A stretch of 64,000 bases of DNA from Streptomyces sp. NBC_00249 (GTDB lineage: Bacteria > Actinomycetota > Actinomycetes > Streptomycetales > Streptomycetaceae). The stretch covers positions 372,001 to 436,000 of the forward strand of contig NZ_JAPEMV010000004.1 in assembly GCF_026342355.1 (NCBI RefSeq). Direction: 5' to 3'. The position numbers and the translations under genes are program-made. Of this stretch, positions 15,858 through 23,292 are shown piece after piece. The notes beneath the pieces were generated by a model. That model worked only from the letters and a program-made list of their open reading frames with translations, had not been told where the DNA came from and searched no databases. Positions within the stretch are counted from its first letter, which is position 1. Every line of letters begins with the position of its first letter.

Positions 15858-16532
15858 CTACACCACGGCTCGGACCAGCAGCGTGCCCATGGTGCGCTTC
15901 TCGTGATCGGGGGCCGGAATGACGGTGATGGTCACGTCGGGGAACCCGTACTCCTTGAGGAGCGAGCACCAGGTATCGGGCTCGTAGTCCCACCGCTTCA
16001 CGACGGCGGGGTCCTCGTCGGCGCCACGCGGGATATACGACGCCTGGCAGCCGTAGCAGCCTTCGACAGGGGGCCGCTGGGACAGGGCGAACACACCGCC
16101 CGGCTTGAGGTGCGCGCGAACGACGGGGAGCAACAGCCCGGGGTCGGTGAACCAGGCAGCGCCGAAGACGCTGTAGATCGCGTCGAAGACCGTGCTGGTG
16201 TCTCCGAGGTAGGTGAGGGCGTCGCCCCGGTACAACTCCAGGCCGTCCACGTCCGGCCACCGCTCACGTGCCTTGGCGAGCTGCCTCTCCGAGAGGTCGA
16301 GCCCTACCGACCGCATGCCCAGGGTGGCGAGGTGAGCGGCGTTCCCGCCGGAACCGCACCCGAGGTCCAGCGCACTGTCGCCCGGCTTTGACGCCAGCAC
16401 TTCCGCCCCGGGGCCGTGGTCGGCGTACTGGGTCCAGTTGAACCACGTGGTCTCACCGTTGGCATTGGTCCGTCGCCGCTGGGGCTTGCTCTGCGCGTAA
16501 TGGTCCCAAGCGGCACTGCGGTTGTCAGTCAC
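15858..16532 (-). CDS. class I SAM-dependent methyltransferase
   Basis: 224 residues from GTG 16532. Motif I is ALDLGCGSGGNAAHLATLG, followed by the acidic end of strand 2 in SVGLDLSERQLAKARE, and motif IV FDAIYSVFGAAWFTDP. The start WDHYAQSKPQRRRTNANGETTWFNWTQYADHGP is characteristic of Streptomyces proteins often encoded near XRE regulators. The acceptor substrate is not apparent. The gene lies downstream of the Cys-tail small protein gene on the same strand with a hairpin between (16560-16586), possibly modulating read-through from that gene. Confidence 0.8.
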   Translation of the reverse strand: MTDNRSAAWDHYAQSKPQRRRTNANGETTWFNWTQYADHGPGAEVLASKPGDSALDLGCGSGGNAAHLATLGMRSVGLDLSERQLAKARERWPDVDGLELYRGDALTYLGDTSTVFDAIYSVFGAAWFTDPGLLLPVVRAHLKPGGVFALSQRPPVEGCYGCQASYIPRGADEDPAVVKRWDYEPDTWCSLLKEYGFPDVTITVIPAPDHEKRTMGTLLVRAVV

Positions 16533-16559
16533 TGCCGGTCCGTTCTCGTCAATGGCGAC

Positions 16560-16586
16560 AGCCGCCCGGCGCGATACCGGGCGGCT
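16560..16586 (-). terminator. hairpin between the Cys-tail protein gene and the methyltransferase gene
   Basis: Perfect 10-bp stem AGCCGCCCGG / CCGGGCGGCT with a 7-nt loop (16570-16576), located 15 nt after the stop of the gene at 16602 and upstream of the methyltransferase start. No T-run, as is common in Streptomyces. It may fully or partly terminate. Confidence 0.6.
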
Positions 16587-16601
16587 GGCGTTGGCGGGTT
16601 G

Positions 16602-17063
16602 CTAACTCACGGGGCTGTCGGAGCAGCCGGCATAGCTCTGGGAGCAGTCAGCGGCCCCCTCGTTCGGCCAGAACTCGGCGTCGATGCCGAAACCGGCCGC
16701 GCGGATCGTCTCCACCGTCCGGGCCAGGGCCTTGCGGCCCTCCTTGGGGTTGTGCCGGCTCCGGTCGGGGACGTGGTGGATGAACGCGCCGAGGGCCTCG
16801 CAGAAGTCAGCGTACGGCTTCGTGTGGAGCACGAAGCCGTGCCAGAACAGGTCCACGCGAAGGCTCGGGGTCATCTTGCCGTCTGTCATGCGGGTGGCAG
16901 CGAGGAACGCGATCAGCTGGTTCACGCCGCGCTCGCCGAGCTCGCCGGTCAGCTCCGGCCAGTAGTCCTCACGGACGAACGTGATGAGGTCGGCCCGCAG
17001 CTCGGGGCCGATGAGGTCCTGAACCTCGGAGAGGTTCAGTCGGGTCAGTCGGGTGATCGTCAT
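16602..17063 (-). CDS. small protein resembling GRDP-like domain, with Cys-containing C-terminal tail
   Basis: 153 residues from ATG 17063, preceded by AGGAAGG. The body (NLSEVQDLIGPELRADLITF, then GVNQLIAFLAATRMTDGKMT and VDLFWHGFVLHTKPYADFCE with FIHHVPDR) is reminiscent of plant/bacterial glycine-rich-domain-protein-like (PF07173-type) helical domains in which W-H-x-H/F-I-L-H and FCE/FHH positions are conserved. The last residues, ADCSQSYAGCSDSPVS, form a hydrophilic tail with two cysteines after the folded region. The tail plus the adjacent methyltransferase raises the possibility of a modified C-terminal peptide, but no other modification enzyme is seen. Function unknown. Confidence 0.6.
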   Translation of the reverse strand: MTITRLTRLNLSEVQDLIGPELRADLITFVREDYWPELTGELGERGVNQLIAFLAATRMTDGKMTPSLRVDLFWHGFVLHTKPYADFCEALGAFIHHVPDRSRHNPKEGRKALARTVETIRAAGFGIDAEFWPNEGAADCSQSYAGCSDSPVS

Positions 17064-17279
17064 GTCTGTGCCTTCCTGGTCTCGGGGAAGCGTCGAGGGC
17101 ACGTGCACGCCGGCCGAGCGGCGGACGCTGCCCCTGCTGTGGGACACCCGCACCGTCGTAGCCGTTGCTCTCCCTCCTGGTGCTGCCCGGTCCTGTTGAA
17201 GGGTTCGATGTTCGCCCTGGAGGCCGGGTCGGAGCGACGACGGAGCGGGCGTCACCGGGACGTCACTGAGATGGGCGTC

Positions 17280-17314
17280 AATGACACCTACAAGGGCGTC
17301 AATTAGGTGTCATT
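17280..17314. promoter_or_regulatory. 11-bp perfect inverted repeat ahead of an XRE-type regulator
   Basis: AATGACACCTA (17280-17290) and TAGGTGTCATT (17304-17314) are perfect reverse complements 13 nt apart. The stretch also contains the direct repeat GGGCGTCAAT (17273 and 17294) and further CGTCA half-sites at 17250-17266. It lies 30 bp before the start of the HTH gene at 17344 in a 280-bp gap flanked by two divergent starts, so it is a strong operator candidate for that gene, the divergent gene at 17063, or both. Confidence 0.65.
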
Positions 17315-17343
17315 AGGCGGCAGTTCGTTCTAGCTTTGACGTC

Positions 17344-18123
17344 ATGACGACGACCGCCGTGGTGCCGAATGATGTGCTCCGGGCCGTGCGTATCGGCCTG
17401 CGGATGAGCCAGGACGACTTCGCCAAGGCGATCCGCCGGGCAGGTGCAGAACTGGGTGAGCCCAACGAGGCCTCGAAGCGTCTGGTGCAGCGCTGGGAGG
17501 CCGGTACGAGCAAGACGCCCCGAGGTGTGTACGCCAGGGCGTTAGAACGGGTCACGGGCCGTCCGGTCGAGGCCCTGGGCTTCACCCTGCCGGTACCGAT
17601 GGCCAGGGTCCACGCAGACGGGACGGGAGGGCATGACATGGACGCGGGAGCGGGTGGGGTCACTTCCGCCGCTGTAGGCGCTCAGACGGCCGCACGGGCA
17701 GCCGCCGAAGCGTTCTCGGGGGTGTGGCTCAGCCGGTACGAGTTCTACTCGTCCAGCCGGGCCGAGACGTACGAGGGCAAGCACTACGTCGTGCTCGTCC
17801 AGCACGGAAACCGGCTGACCGCTCAGAGCCTGCCGGGGGCGTCCAGCAACCCGGACAGCCCGCTCACCCTGGATCTCACCGTGGACCGGAACGTCGTCAC
17901 GGGGTCGTGGGTCGAGCAGACCGCTTCGGACGGCTACTACAACGGAGCCCGGTACCACGGAGCGATTCAGCTCCTGGTCGAGCCGACCGGCCGACGCATG
18001 GCCGGGAAGTGGGTCGGCTTCGGGAAGGACTTCGACGTGAACACGGGGCCGTGGGAGCTGCGGCTGGTGGACCGCTCCACGTCGAAGGCCGCCCTGGAGC
18101 AGTACAGCCGGGCCCCCGAGTAG
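17344..18123 (+). CDS. XRE-type HTH regulator with C-terminal beta-rich sensor-like domain
   Basis: 259 residues. The N-terminal HTH is MSQDDFAKAIRRAGAELGEPNEASKRLVQRWEAGTSKTPRG, a helix-turn-helix with an unusually long turn. After an Ala/Gly-rich linker (100-130) comes a beta-strand-rich domain (FSGVWLSRYEFYSSSRAETYEGKHYV, then NRLTAQSLPGA, NVVTGSWVEQTA, RMAGKWVGFGKDFDVNTGPWELRLV) that looks like a small ligand-binding or lipocalin-like barrel. Preceded by a perfect inverted repeat. Probably a one-component regulator sensing a small molecule, controlling itself and the divergent gene. Confidence 0.7.
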   Translation: MTTTAVVPNDVLRAVRIGLRMSQDDFAKAIRRAGAELGEPNEASKRLVQRWEAGTSKTPRGVYARALERVTGRPVEALGFTLPVPMARVHADGTGGHDMDAGAGGVTSAAVGAQTAARAAAEAFSGVWLSRYEFYSSSRAETYEGKHYVVLVQHGNRLTAQSLPGASSNPDSPLTLDLTVDRNVVTGSWVEQTASDGYYNGARYHGAIQLLVEPTGRRMAGKWVGFGKDFDVNTGPWELRLVDRSTSKAALEQYSRAPE

Positions 18124-18161
18124 GCACCGGAATGCCGAAGGCCCAGGAGCGGGGCCTCGGG

Positions 18162-18416
18162 TCACGCGGACAGGGCCTCGCGGATGCGGGTGAGGGAGGG
18201 GTTGGTGAGGACCGTTTCTGTGCCGGTCGGGGAGACGACGCGGACCGTCGGCACCGTTTCGTTGCCGTCGTTGACGCCGCGCACGAAGGCCGCCGCCTCC
18301 GGGTCCCGCCAGATGTTCACGGGACGGTACGGGGTCCCGGTGAGCCGGAGCTTGCTCCAGAGCGCGATGCAGAACGCGCAGCCGGGCCGCCAGTAGACGG
18401 TTATCCCGGGATTCAC
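18162..18416 (-). CDS. mycoredoxin/glutaredoxin-like protein
   Basis: 84 residues from GTG 18416, overlapping the DUF397 stop by 4 nt. ITVYWRPGCAFCIALWSKL carries the CxxC active site (Cys-Ala-Phe-Cys), and VPTVRVVSPTGTETVLTNPS is the cis-Pro TVP block of the thioredoxin/glutaredoxin fold. Mycoredoxins reduce mycothiol mixed disulfides, in line with the mycothiol-dependent enzyme in this window. Its coupling to the WhiJ-type regulator cassette is unusual and may be coincidental co-transcription. Confidence 0.8.
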   Translation of the reverse strand: MNPGITVYWRPGCAFCIALWSKLRLTGTPYRPVNIWRDPEAAAFVRGVNDGNETVPTVRVVSPTGTETVLTNPSLTRIREALSA

Positions 18417-18589
18417 CGCGCGCCCGCGAACGCCGCCCAGGCGGTGGGGGTGACCTCGATGACGGGCCCGTCGGTCTGCTTACTGTCCCGGACCGCGACC
18501 ACGCCGGCGACGTTCGTGGCCACTTCGACGCACTCGGTGTTGGCCTGGCCTTCGCTGTAGCTGGACTTCACGAACTCGAACTGGTTCAC
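18413..18589 (-). CDS. DUF397 small protein
   Basis: 58 residues read directly from the reverse strand: starts VNQFEFVKSSYSEGQANTECVEVATN and ends VIEVTPTAWAAFAG. The motif F-x-KSSYS-(E/G)-x-x-x-x-x-CVEVA and the terminal PxAWxAF-x-G identify DUF397, the small acidic partner encoded beside XRE/DUF5753 regulators (WhiJ locus type). GTG start at 18589 lies 4 nt after the regulator's stop, and its own stop overlaps the mycoredoxin start. The DUF397 protein is thought to modulate the regulator. Too short for most automatic predictors. Confidence 0.9.
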   Translation of the reverse strand: MNQFEFVKSSYSEGQANTECVEVATNVAGVVAVRDSKQTDGPVIEVTPTAWAAFAGAR

Positions 18590-18593
18590 GGTC

Positions 18594-19457
18594 TTACATA
18601 CCTTTGCTGATGGCGTCGATCAGGTTCACCGAGTCGTGCGGTGCAAGGCTCAGCCGTGAAACCTGGGCGAACGCGCGGGTGTAGGCAGCATTGGCTTCCG
18701 CCCCTTCTGCCCACAGGGTAGAGCCGATGGCCTCGGCGTAGCCGACTTCCAGCGCCCCGGGCTCCGAGAACGACACGATGTTGAACGAGCCGTTGGCACC
18801 GTGATAGGTCCCCGTGCGGAACGGCAGAACCTGCACGTGGACGTGCGGCAGTCGCGCCACCTCCACCAAGTGGTCGAGCTGTGCGCGCATCACATCGGGG
18901 CCACCGACCTGCTGGCGCAGCGCCGCCTCCCACAGCACCGCATGGAACTCCAGAGGCCGGTCACCCGACAGTCGCGCCTGCCGCTTGATCCGTGAGCTCA
19001 CCAGCGCCTCGATCTCATCGGGATGTGTCCAATTCGAGGTGACACCCAACGCCCGGATGTACTCCGGGGTCTGGAGCAGCCCGGGCACGAGGGCCAGCTG
19101 CCACGTGCGGATGCGTGTGGCGACCTCCTCCATCGCGATGTACTCGCCCAGACCGCCCACGATGGGCATCTGCTGCCACCAGCCCTTGGCCTTGCGGCGC
19201 TCGCGGTCCAACTTCGCCAGGGACAGCAGGCTGTCGACGTCCGCCTCGTCCGTCACGCCGTACAGCTTGCACAGGGCGACGATGTCGGGATCCCGGAACG
19301 GCACCCAGCCGCGCTCCATCTTTGCGATCTTCGCCGCAGTCGCACTGAGCACCTGCGCCGCTTGCGGCTGCGTCAGCCCTGCCGCGTCCCGCAACCGCAG
19401 CAGCTCGCCACCCAGCCTCCGAGCGAGCACCGTCGACACCCGGTTGTCCGTGGGCAC
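18594..19457 (-). CDS. XRE/DUF5753 regulator (WhiJ-like)
   Basis: 287 residues from GTG 19457 (ribosome site GGAGGTGG). N-terminal HTH: LGGELLRLRDAAGLTQPQAAQVLSATAAKIAKMERGW. The remainder is DUF5753 (IRTWQLALVPGLLQTPEYIRAL, ALVSSRIKRQARLSG, FHAVLWEAALRQQVGGPDVMRAQLDHL, VHVQVLPFRTGTYHG, and the final block with DSVNLIDAISKG). WhiJ-type proteins control developmental genes and antibiotic production in Streptomyces, with DUF397 partners. The gene is followed by DUF397 and mycoredoxin and is divergent from the anti-sigma-like ATPase gene, the classical cassette order. Confidence 0.9.
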   Translation of the reverse strand: MPTDNRVSTVLARRLGGELLRLRDAAGLTQPQAAQVLSATAAKIAKMERGWVPFRDPDIVALCKLYGVTDEADVDSLLSLAKLDRERRKAKGWWQQMPIVGGLGEYIAMEEVATRIRTWQLALVPGLLQTPEYIRALGVTSNWTHPDEIEALVSSRIKRQARLSGDRPLEFHAVLWEAALRQQVGGPDVMRAQLDHLVEVARLPHVHVQVLPFRTGTYHGANGSFNIVSFSEPGALEVGYAEAIGSTLWAEGAEANAAYTRAFAQVSRLSLAPHDSVNLIDAISKGM

Positions 19458-19522
19458 TTGATCCACCTCCTCGTACCTGACGCAGTCTTCACCGCGCGGA
19501 GCGAACGACACAACTACTCCCT

Positions 19523-19538
19523 GGGGATAGATTTCCCC
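19523..19538. promoter_or_regulatory. inverted repeat between the WhiJ-like and anti-sigma-like genes
   Basis: GGGGA (19523-19527) and TCCCC (19534-19538), 6 nt apart, are centred in the divergent promoter region (19458-19680). Short but well placed to be the operator of the WhiJ-type regulator; the flanking bases are AT-rich compared with the rest of the gap. Confidence 0.35.
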
Positions 19539-19680
19539 GGAATAGCTTGCACCCCCATCCAAGGCGGCCCTACCGTCGGTGACGAACTGCTCACCGCGCA
19601 GCATCAGTTGGCGGAAGCGCACCGGACTGCCCGCGCGGCAGCGCCCCGGCATGCCACCGCCCCACCGGAGGTGCACCCAC

Positions 19681-20091
19681 ATGGACATGGACGGGCTCCA
19701 GCGGTACGACGTACGGAACTACCCGCCCCGCCAGGACTCGGTACCGGCGGCCCGCCGCCGCGCCGCGTGGCTCGCGGTGGCGTGGGGGCAGCCCGGGATC
19801 GCGGCGGACGTGGCGCTCGTGACCAGCGAGCTGACCACCAACGCGCTGCTGCACGGCTCGGTCGCCGACCGGTACCTGCGGGTGGAGCTGCGGCTCACCG
19901 GAGCAGTGCTCCGCATCGAGGTCACCGATCCGAAAGGCGAGCGGCGCCCCGAACCGAGGGCGGCCGGGCCCGGGGACCGGTTCGGGCGGGGGCTGCACAT
20001 CGTCGGGGCGCTCACCCGCGACTGGGGGGTCAGCGAGCGGGTGGTCGGGAAGACCGTATGGGCGGAGCTGGGGCCGGAGGGAGCCGGATAA
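19681..20091 (+). CDS. anti-sigma-factor-like ATP-binding protein (HATPase_c)
   Basis: 136 residues from ATG 19681, preceded by GGAGG. The fold is GHKL/RsbW-type: LVTSELTTNALLHGSV is the N box (with the Mg-binding Asn), IEVTDPKGERRP is the G1 box and GRGLHIVGALTRDWGV is the G2 box. Proteins of this size in Streptomyces are typical partners of WhiJ/DUF397 regulators. They can bind a sigma factor or antagonist and phosphorylate it. Target unknown here: no sigma factor or STAS gene is next to it. Confidence 0.85.
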   Translation: MDMDGLQRYDVRNYPPRQDSVPAARRRAAWLAVAWGQPGIAADVALVTSELTTNALLHGSVADRYLRVELRLTGAVLRIEVTDPKGERRPEPRAAGPGDRFGRGLHIVGALTRDWGVSERVVGKTVWAELGPEGAG

Positions 20092-20101
20092 AGTCAGCCG
20101 T

Positions 20102-21313
20102 ATGGATGGTGGCTGGACGGCGCCGAGCGCGATCGAGAGAGAGCTGTACGAGGCGAAGGCCCGGGGGGACTGGGCCGCGTACCTGGACACCCTCGCCCGC
20201 TCCCAGCTGTTCCTCGCGCAGCCCCGCGCCCGGGCCGACGCCGAGCCGGACACCGTGCGCTTCTACCCCACCCCGCACAACGCGCTCGTCGTCCACACCG
20301 CCGGCACCCTGCCCGTGCCCACCCCCGAGACGGTGTACGAGTCGCAGAGCCTGCGCTGGTTCGCGAAGGTCTGGGCCCCGACCGACCCCGCCTACCTCGC
20401 CGTGAACCCGGGCACGCCCTGCGAGGCCTACCTCACGACCACCCCCGCCGACGTCGCCCGCTGGCGTGCCCACGCCGAGACGGCCACCACGTACGGCCTC
20501 GCCGAGAACCGGGTCCACGCCCTGTTCACCGGCGGCCCGCTGCACGGCCCCGTCGCCCACGGCCTCGCCGTCGGCGGCCATCTCGCCGTCACCAACCGGG
20601 AGTTCTGGAACGCCCTCGCCTACCACGGCAACGGCTACCAGCGGCAGCGCGAGCGCCTGCGCGAGAGCTGGGACATCACCGACCGCACCGGCTGGCTACA
20701 GACCCTCGAAGCCCTGCTCGGCGCCCGCGTGGTCAGCCCCGTCTGGGAGTACGCCCTGCGCGTGCGCCGGGTCCTGGCCTCCGACTTCGCCGGGCCCGTC
20801 GACGTCGAGCACTGGCGGCACGCCGCCGAGGCCGGCCTGCGCCGCAGCGCCGAGCTGGCCGCCGAACCGCAGCTCACCCCCGACGGGGTCACCCTCGCCG
20901 AGCCGCGCCCCTCCGCCGAGGTCGAGGGCGAGATCGCCGGGGTGCGCCGGCTCATCGGCCGGATCGCCCGCTACGAGCAGCGCTTCCGCGCCGACGGGCT
21001 GCTGCCCGAGGACGGCTGGGTCCGCTCCGCCCTGGCCTGGGACCAGGGCCGCGCCTCCCAGATGGCCCGCTGGGGCCTCGGCGCCCGCTACGGCACCCTC
21101 GAGGACGCCGAGCGGGGCGTCCTGCGCGCCGGGGAGGCGGCCCGGGGGACGTACCGCTCGTGGGAGGAGTTCTCCGCCGGGTACGTCCTGGGGAGGTGCC
21201 TGCACTTCGACGAGGAGGAGTTCGGGGACTGGTACACCGGCGGCCTCGCCGCGCACCTGCTGCTGACCACCGATCCGGCCAGCCCATGGGTCAACATCCC
21301 CTGGAAGCCGTGA
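20102..21313 (+). CDS. DUF1266 domain protein
   Basis: 403 residues, start ATG 20102. The C-terminal half (about 215-403) reads as DUF1266: WDITDRTGWLQTLEALL, LAWDQGRASQMARWGLG, then YRSWEEFSAGYVLGRCLHFD, where the W-D-x-x-R and W-E-E-F/GR motifs are conserved. The N-terminal half (VRFYPTPHNALVVHTAGTLPVP and LRWFAKVWAPTDPAYLAVNPGTPCEAYL) looks like an SseB-type domain. Function unknown; DUF1266 is common in Streptomyces and in some secretion- or effector-related loci. Immediately follows the anti-sigma-like gene with a 10-bp gap, possibly co-transcribed. Confidence 0.7.
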   Translation: MDGGWTAPSAIERELYEAKARGDWAAYLDTLARSQLFLAQPRARADAEPDTVRFYPTPHNALVVHTAGTLPVPTPETVYESQSLRWFAKVWAPTDPAYLAVNPGTPCEAYLTTTPADVARWRAHAETATTYGLAENRVHALFTGGPLHGPVAHGLAVGGHLAVTNREFWNALAYHGNGYQRQRERLRESWDITDRTGWLQTLEALLGARVVSPVWEYALRVRRVLASDFAGPVDVEHWRHAAEAGLRRSAELAAEPQLTPDGVTLAEPRPSAEVEGEIAGVRRLIGRIARYEQRFRADGLLPEDGWVRSALAWDQGRASQMARWGLGARYGTLEDAERGVLRAGEAARGTYRSWEEFSAGYVLGRCLHFDEEEFGDWYTGGLAAHLLLTTDPASPWVNIPWKP

Positions 21314-21385
21314 ACTTCGGTTAGTCCTCAGGCGTGGCTCGAAACCACCCCGTGCGGCACGTCGGGCCCAATTACCCTCGGCCGC

Positions 21386-21799
21386 ATGACTATTGCGCTG
21401 AACGACACCGTGCGACAGCTCCTCGACGCCCCGCACCCGGCGGTCCTCTCCACCCTCAACCCCGACGGCGCCCCGCAGAGTTCGGTGGTCTGGGTCAGCC
21501 GTGACGGCGACGACCTGCTGATCTCCACCGAGCGCGGCCGCCGCAAGGAGCTGAACATCGCCCGCGACGCCCGCGTCGGCCTGACCGTCTTCGACCTCGC
21601 CAACCCCTACCTCTACGCCGAGATCCGCGGCACCGCCACCCTCACCGAGGACATCGGCCGGGCGGTCGCCGGCCGCATAGCCGAGGAGTACGTGGGCGCG
21701 GAAGCCGCGAAGGACTACCTGGACCCCTCGGACGGTGCGGTACGCGTGGTCGTGCGCATCACCCCGACCAAGGTCCTCGGGAACGCCGCCAAGGCCTAG
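21386..21799 (+). CDS. PPOX-class (F420-dependent) split-barrel oxidoreductase
   Basis: 137 residues. LLDAPHPAVLSTLNPDGAPQSSVVWVSRDGDDLLISTERGRRKELNIARDARVGLTVFD matches the split beta-barrel flavin/F420-binding enzymes of actinobacteria, in which a TxxPDGxP motif and GRxKxxNI phosphate-binding stretch contact the cofactor. The ATG at 21386 has no clear ribosome site and the upstream region contains an AT-richer stretch (AATTACCCT), so a leaderless mRNA is possible. Substrate unknown; quinone-type or biliverdin-like reductions occur in this family. Confidence 0.8.
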   Translation: MTIALNDTVRQLLDAPHPAVLSTLNPDGAPQSSVVWVSRDGDDLLISTERGRRKELNIARDARVGLTVFDLANPYLYAEIRGTATLTEDIGRAVAGRIAEEYVGAEAAKDYLDPSDGAVRVVVRITPTKVLGNAAKA

Positions 21800-22216
21800 G
21801 CCGACAGGACCTGGGCCGCACCGGTCGCGGGGGCCGCCGTCCGGTGCGGCCGCCCGCGACCGTCCCGGCCCGCGCGGTGGGCCGCGTGGTCGAACATCCA
21901 ACCGAGACAAGATCGAGCCGGAAGCGGAAGCCCGACTACGCCGAGGCAGCCCCAGGGATGTGTATCCGGACACCCCCGCACACCCGGCCGGGAGCCCGGC
22001 CGCCGCACCCCGTCCGCGATCTTGACCTCAGTGGATCAAGAGAAACCGCACCTGAACCGCCCACCCGCCCCGGGGCCGCGCCTCGCCCGCACATGATCAC
22101 TTACGTGGTCAGCGGCCTCTGTCCGGTTGTCACCAGGTGGCGAGTTCAGCTCGCTGTGCACTTGGCTACTGATGCGTAGCGTCACCGACCTGCGACGCAG
22201 GGAGGGACGAAAGAGC
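21800..22216. other. 417-bp gap before the pore-former/propeller operon
   Basis: No convincing gene on either strand. It holds a hairpin GGCCGCACCGG (21814-21824) / CCGGTGCGGCC (21841-21851), a mutually exclusive alternative stem GGTCGCGGG (21823-21831) / CCCGCGACC (21853-21861), and TCTTGA / TCAAGA half-sites at 22020 and 22036. The stretch 22090-22160 is less GC-rich and may contain the operon promoter. Confidence 0.6.
21814..21851 (+). terminator. hairpin downstream of the PPOX gene
   Basis: Perfect 11-bp stem with 16-nt loop, 15 nt after the TAG at 21797-21799. Probable rho-independent-like terminator without a T tract. Confidence 0.5.
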
Positions 22217-23281
22217 ATGGGCGACAGCAGCGCGAGGAACGATGTGGGCACGGCCTACATCAACGACGTATTCATGCGCCACCCACTGACCACACGGAAC
22301 CAGGAAGAACTCGACATCGCCGCCAGGGCCGCCGGCATCCTGGAGCGGAATCTGCTCAGGAACGCGTTCAAGCGGACTCCCCAGGCGGGGGGAAAACAGA
22401 TCGATCCCGTCGGGTTCTCCCTGAACCAGGTGCGCTACGGCGGATTCCCGCAGGACGAACAGAACGCGCGCGAGCGCGGCTGGCGCGCCTTCATGAACGT
22501 CGGCGTACCCGTCATCGAGGAGCGGAGCGACATCCAGCAGCCGCCCCCCGACATGATTTCCAAGCAGACGTACATCAACGGGACAGACCCGATCAAAATC
22601 ACCGTGACGGACACGGTCGAATTCTCGATCTCGAACACGGTCAGCTGGTCGCTCCAGGGGGAGGTGAAACTCACCTTCGGGGCGAAGTCCATCGCGTCGC
22701 TCCAGCAACAGCTCCAGAAGAGCATGGAGATGAAGCAGTACCAGAAGACCACCCTGCTCAACAGCAAGGACAACCAGGGCGTCAACACGGAGTCCCAGAC
22801 CGAGGCCACGAGCAACACCCAGGCCACGAGTTCCGTCACCGGCACCGGGGAGCTGTGGGGAGAGCTGGCGCTCGGGATCACCGGCTCCATCAGCGGTTCG
22901 CTGACCACCGAATGGAAGCACGTGTCGTCGGTCAGTTTCGACGTCATGAGCCGGGCGGACGTCATGGCCACGACGCGGCGCCAGATCCGCCAGTTCGACT
23001 ACGAATTCCCCGTCACCTTCGGCGGCTGGGTCGCCTTGTACTATCCCGATCCGGTCGAGGTCAAGGAAACCGCCAAGCAGGGCACAGAACCGAAATATTC
23101 CAAGGTCATCGCGTGGAAACTCGGCGAATCCGCCCTCGATGGAAGCCGATTCGACCTGGCTGACGAAAAGAAGCGGTTCATGCAGAAGGGGACGGCAGAG
23201 ACCGTCGCCGTCCGTGCCGGAGAACACCGCGTTTTCCAGCCGGAAGTGCTCGATTACCAGAACCAGAAGCAGCCGCTCTAG
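22217..23281 (+). CDS. putative aerolysin/ETX-MTX2-like beta-pore-forming protein
   Basis: 355 residues from ATG 22217. There is no signal peptide. The middle (about 105-245) has the alternating Ser/Thr-rich strand pattern of aerolysin-type pore formers: TDPIKITVTDTVEFSISNTV, SWSLQGEVKLTFGAKSIA, then the polar STQ-rich hairpin region (LLNSKDNQGVNTESQTEATS, NTQATSSVTGTGELWGELAL) and GSISGSLTTEWKHVSSVSFDV, before a C-terminal strand (FPVTFGGWVALYYPDPVEV). The assignment rests on amino-acid pattern, not motif identity, because this family diverges strongly. Codon use is slightly less GC-biased than neighbours. Followed after 11 nt by a propeller protein gene. Confidence 0.55.
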   Translation: MGDSSARNDVGTAYINDVFMRHPLTTRNQEELDIAARAAGILERNLLRNAFKRTPQAGGKQIDPVGFSLNQVRYGGFPQDEQNARERGWRAFMNVGVPVIEERSDIQQPPPDMISKQTYINGTDPIKITVTDTVEFSISNTVSWSLQGEVKLTFGAKSIASLQQQLQKSMEMKQYQKTTLLNSKDNQGVNTESQTEATSNTQATSSVTGTGELWGELALGITGSISGSLTTEWKHVSSVSFDVMSRADVMATTRRQIRQFDYEFPVTFGGWVALYYPDPVEVKETAKQGTEPKYSKVIAWKLGESALDGSRFDLADEKKRFMQKGTAETVAVRAGEHRVFQPEVLDYQNQKQPL

Positions 23282-23292
23282 GAGTTAATCCC

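Noticed and set aside
15768..16391. 207-residue plus-strand gene after the antitoxin as its toxin
   Set aside because: It is antisense to the methyltransferase gene, has a low-complexity composition and no RelE, Doc or PIN motif.
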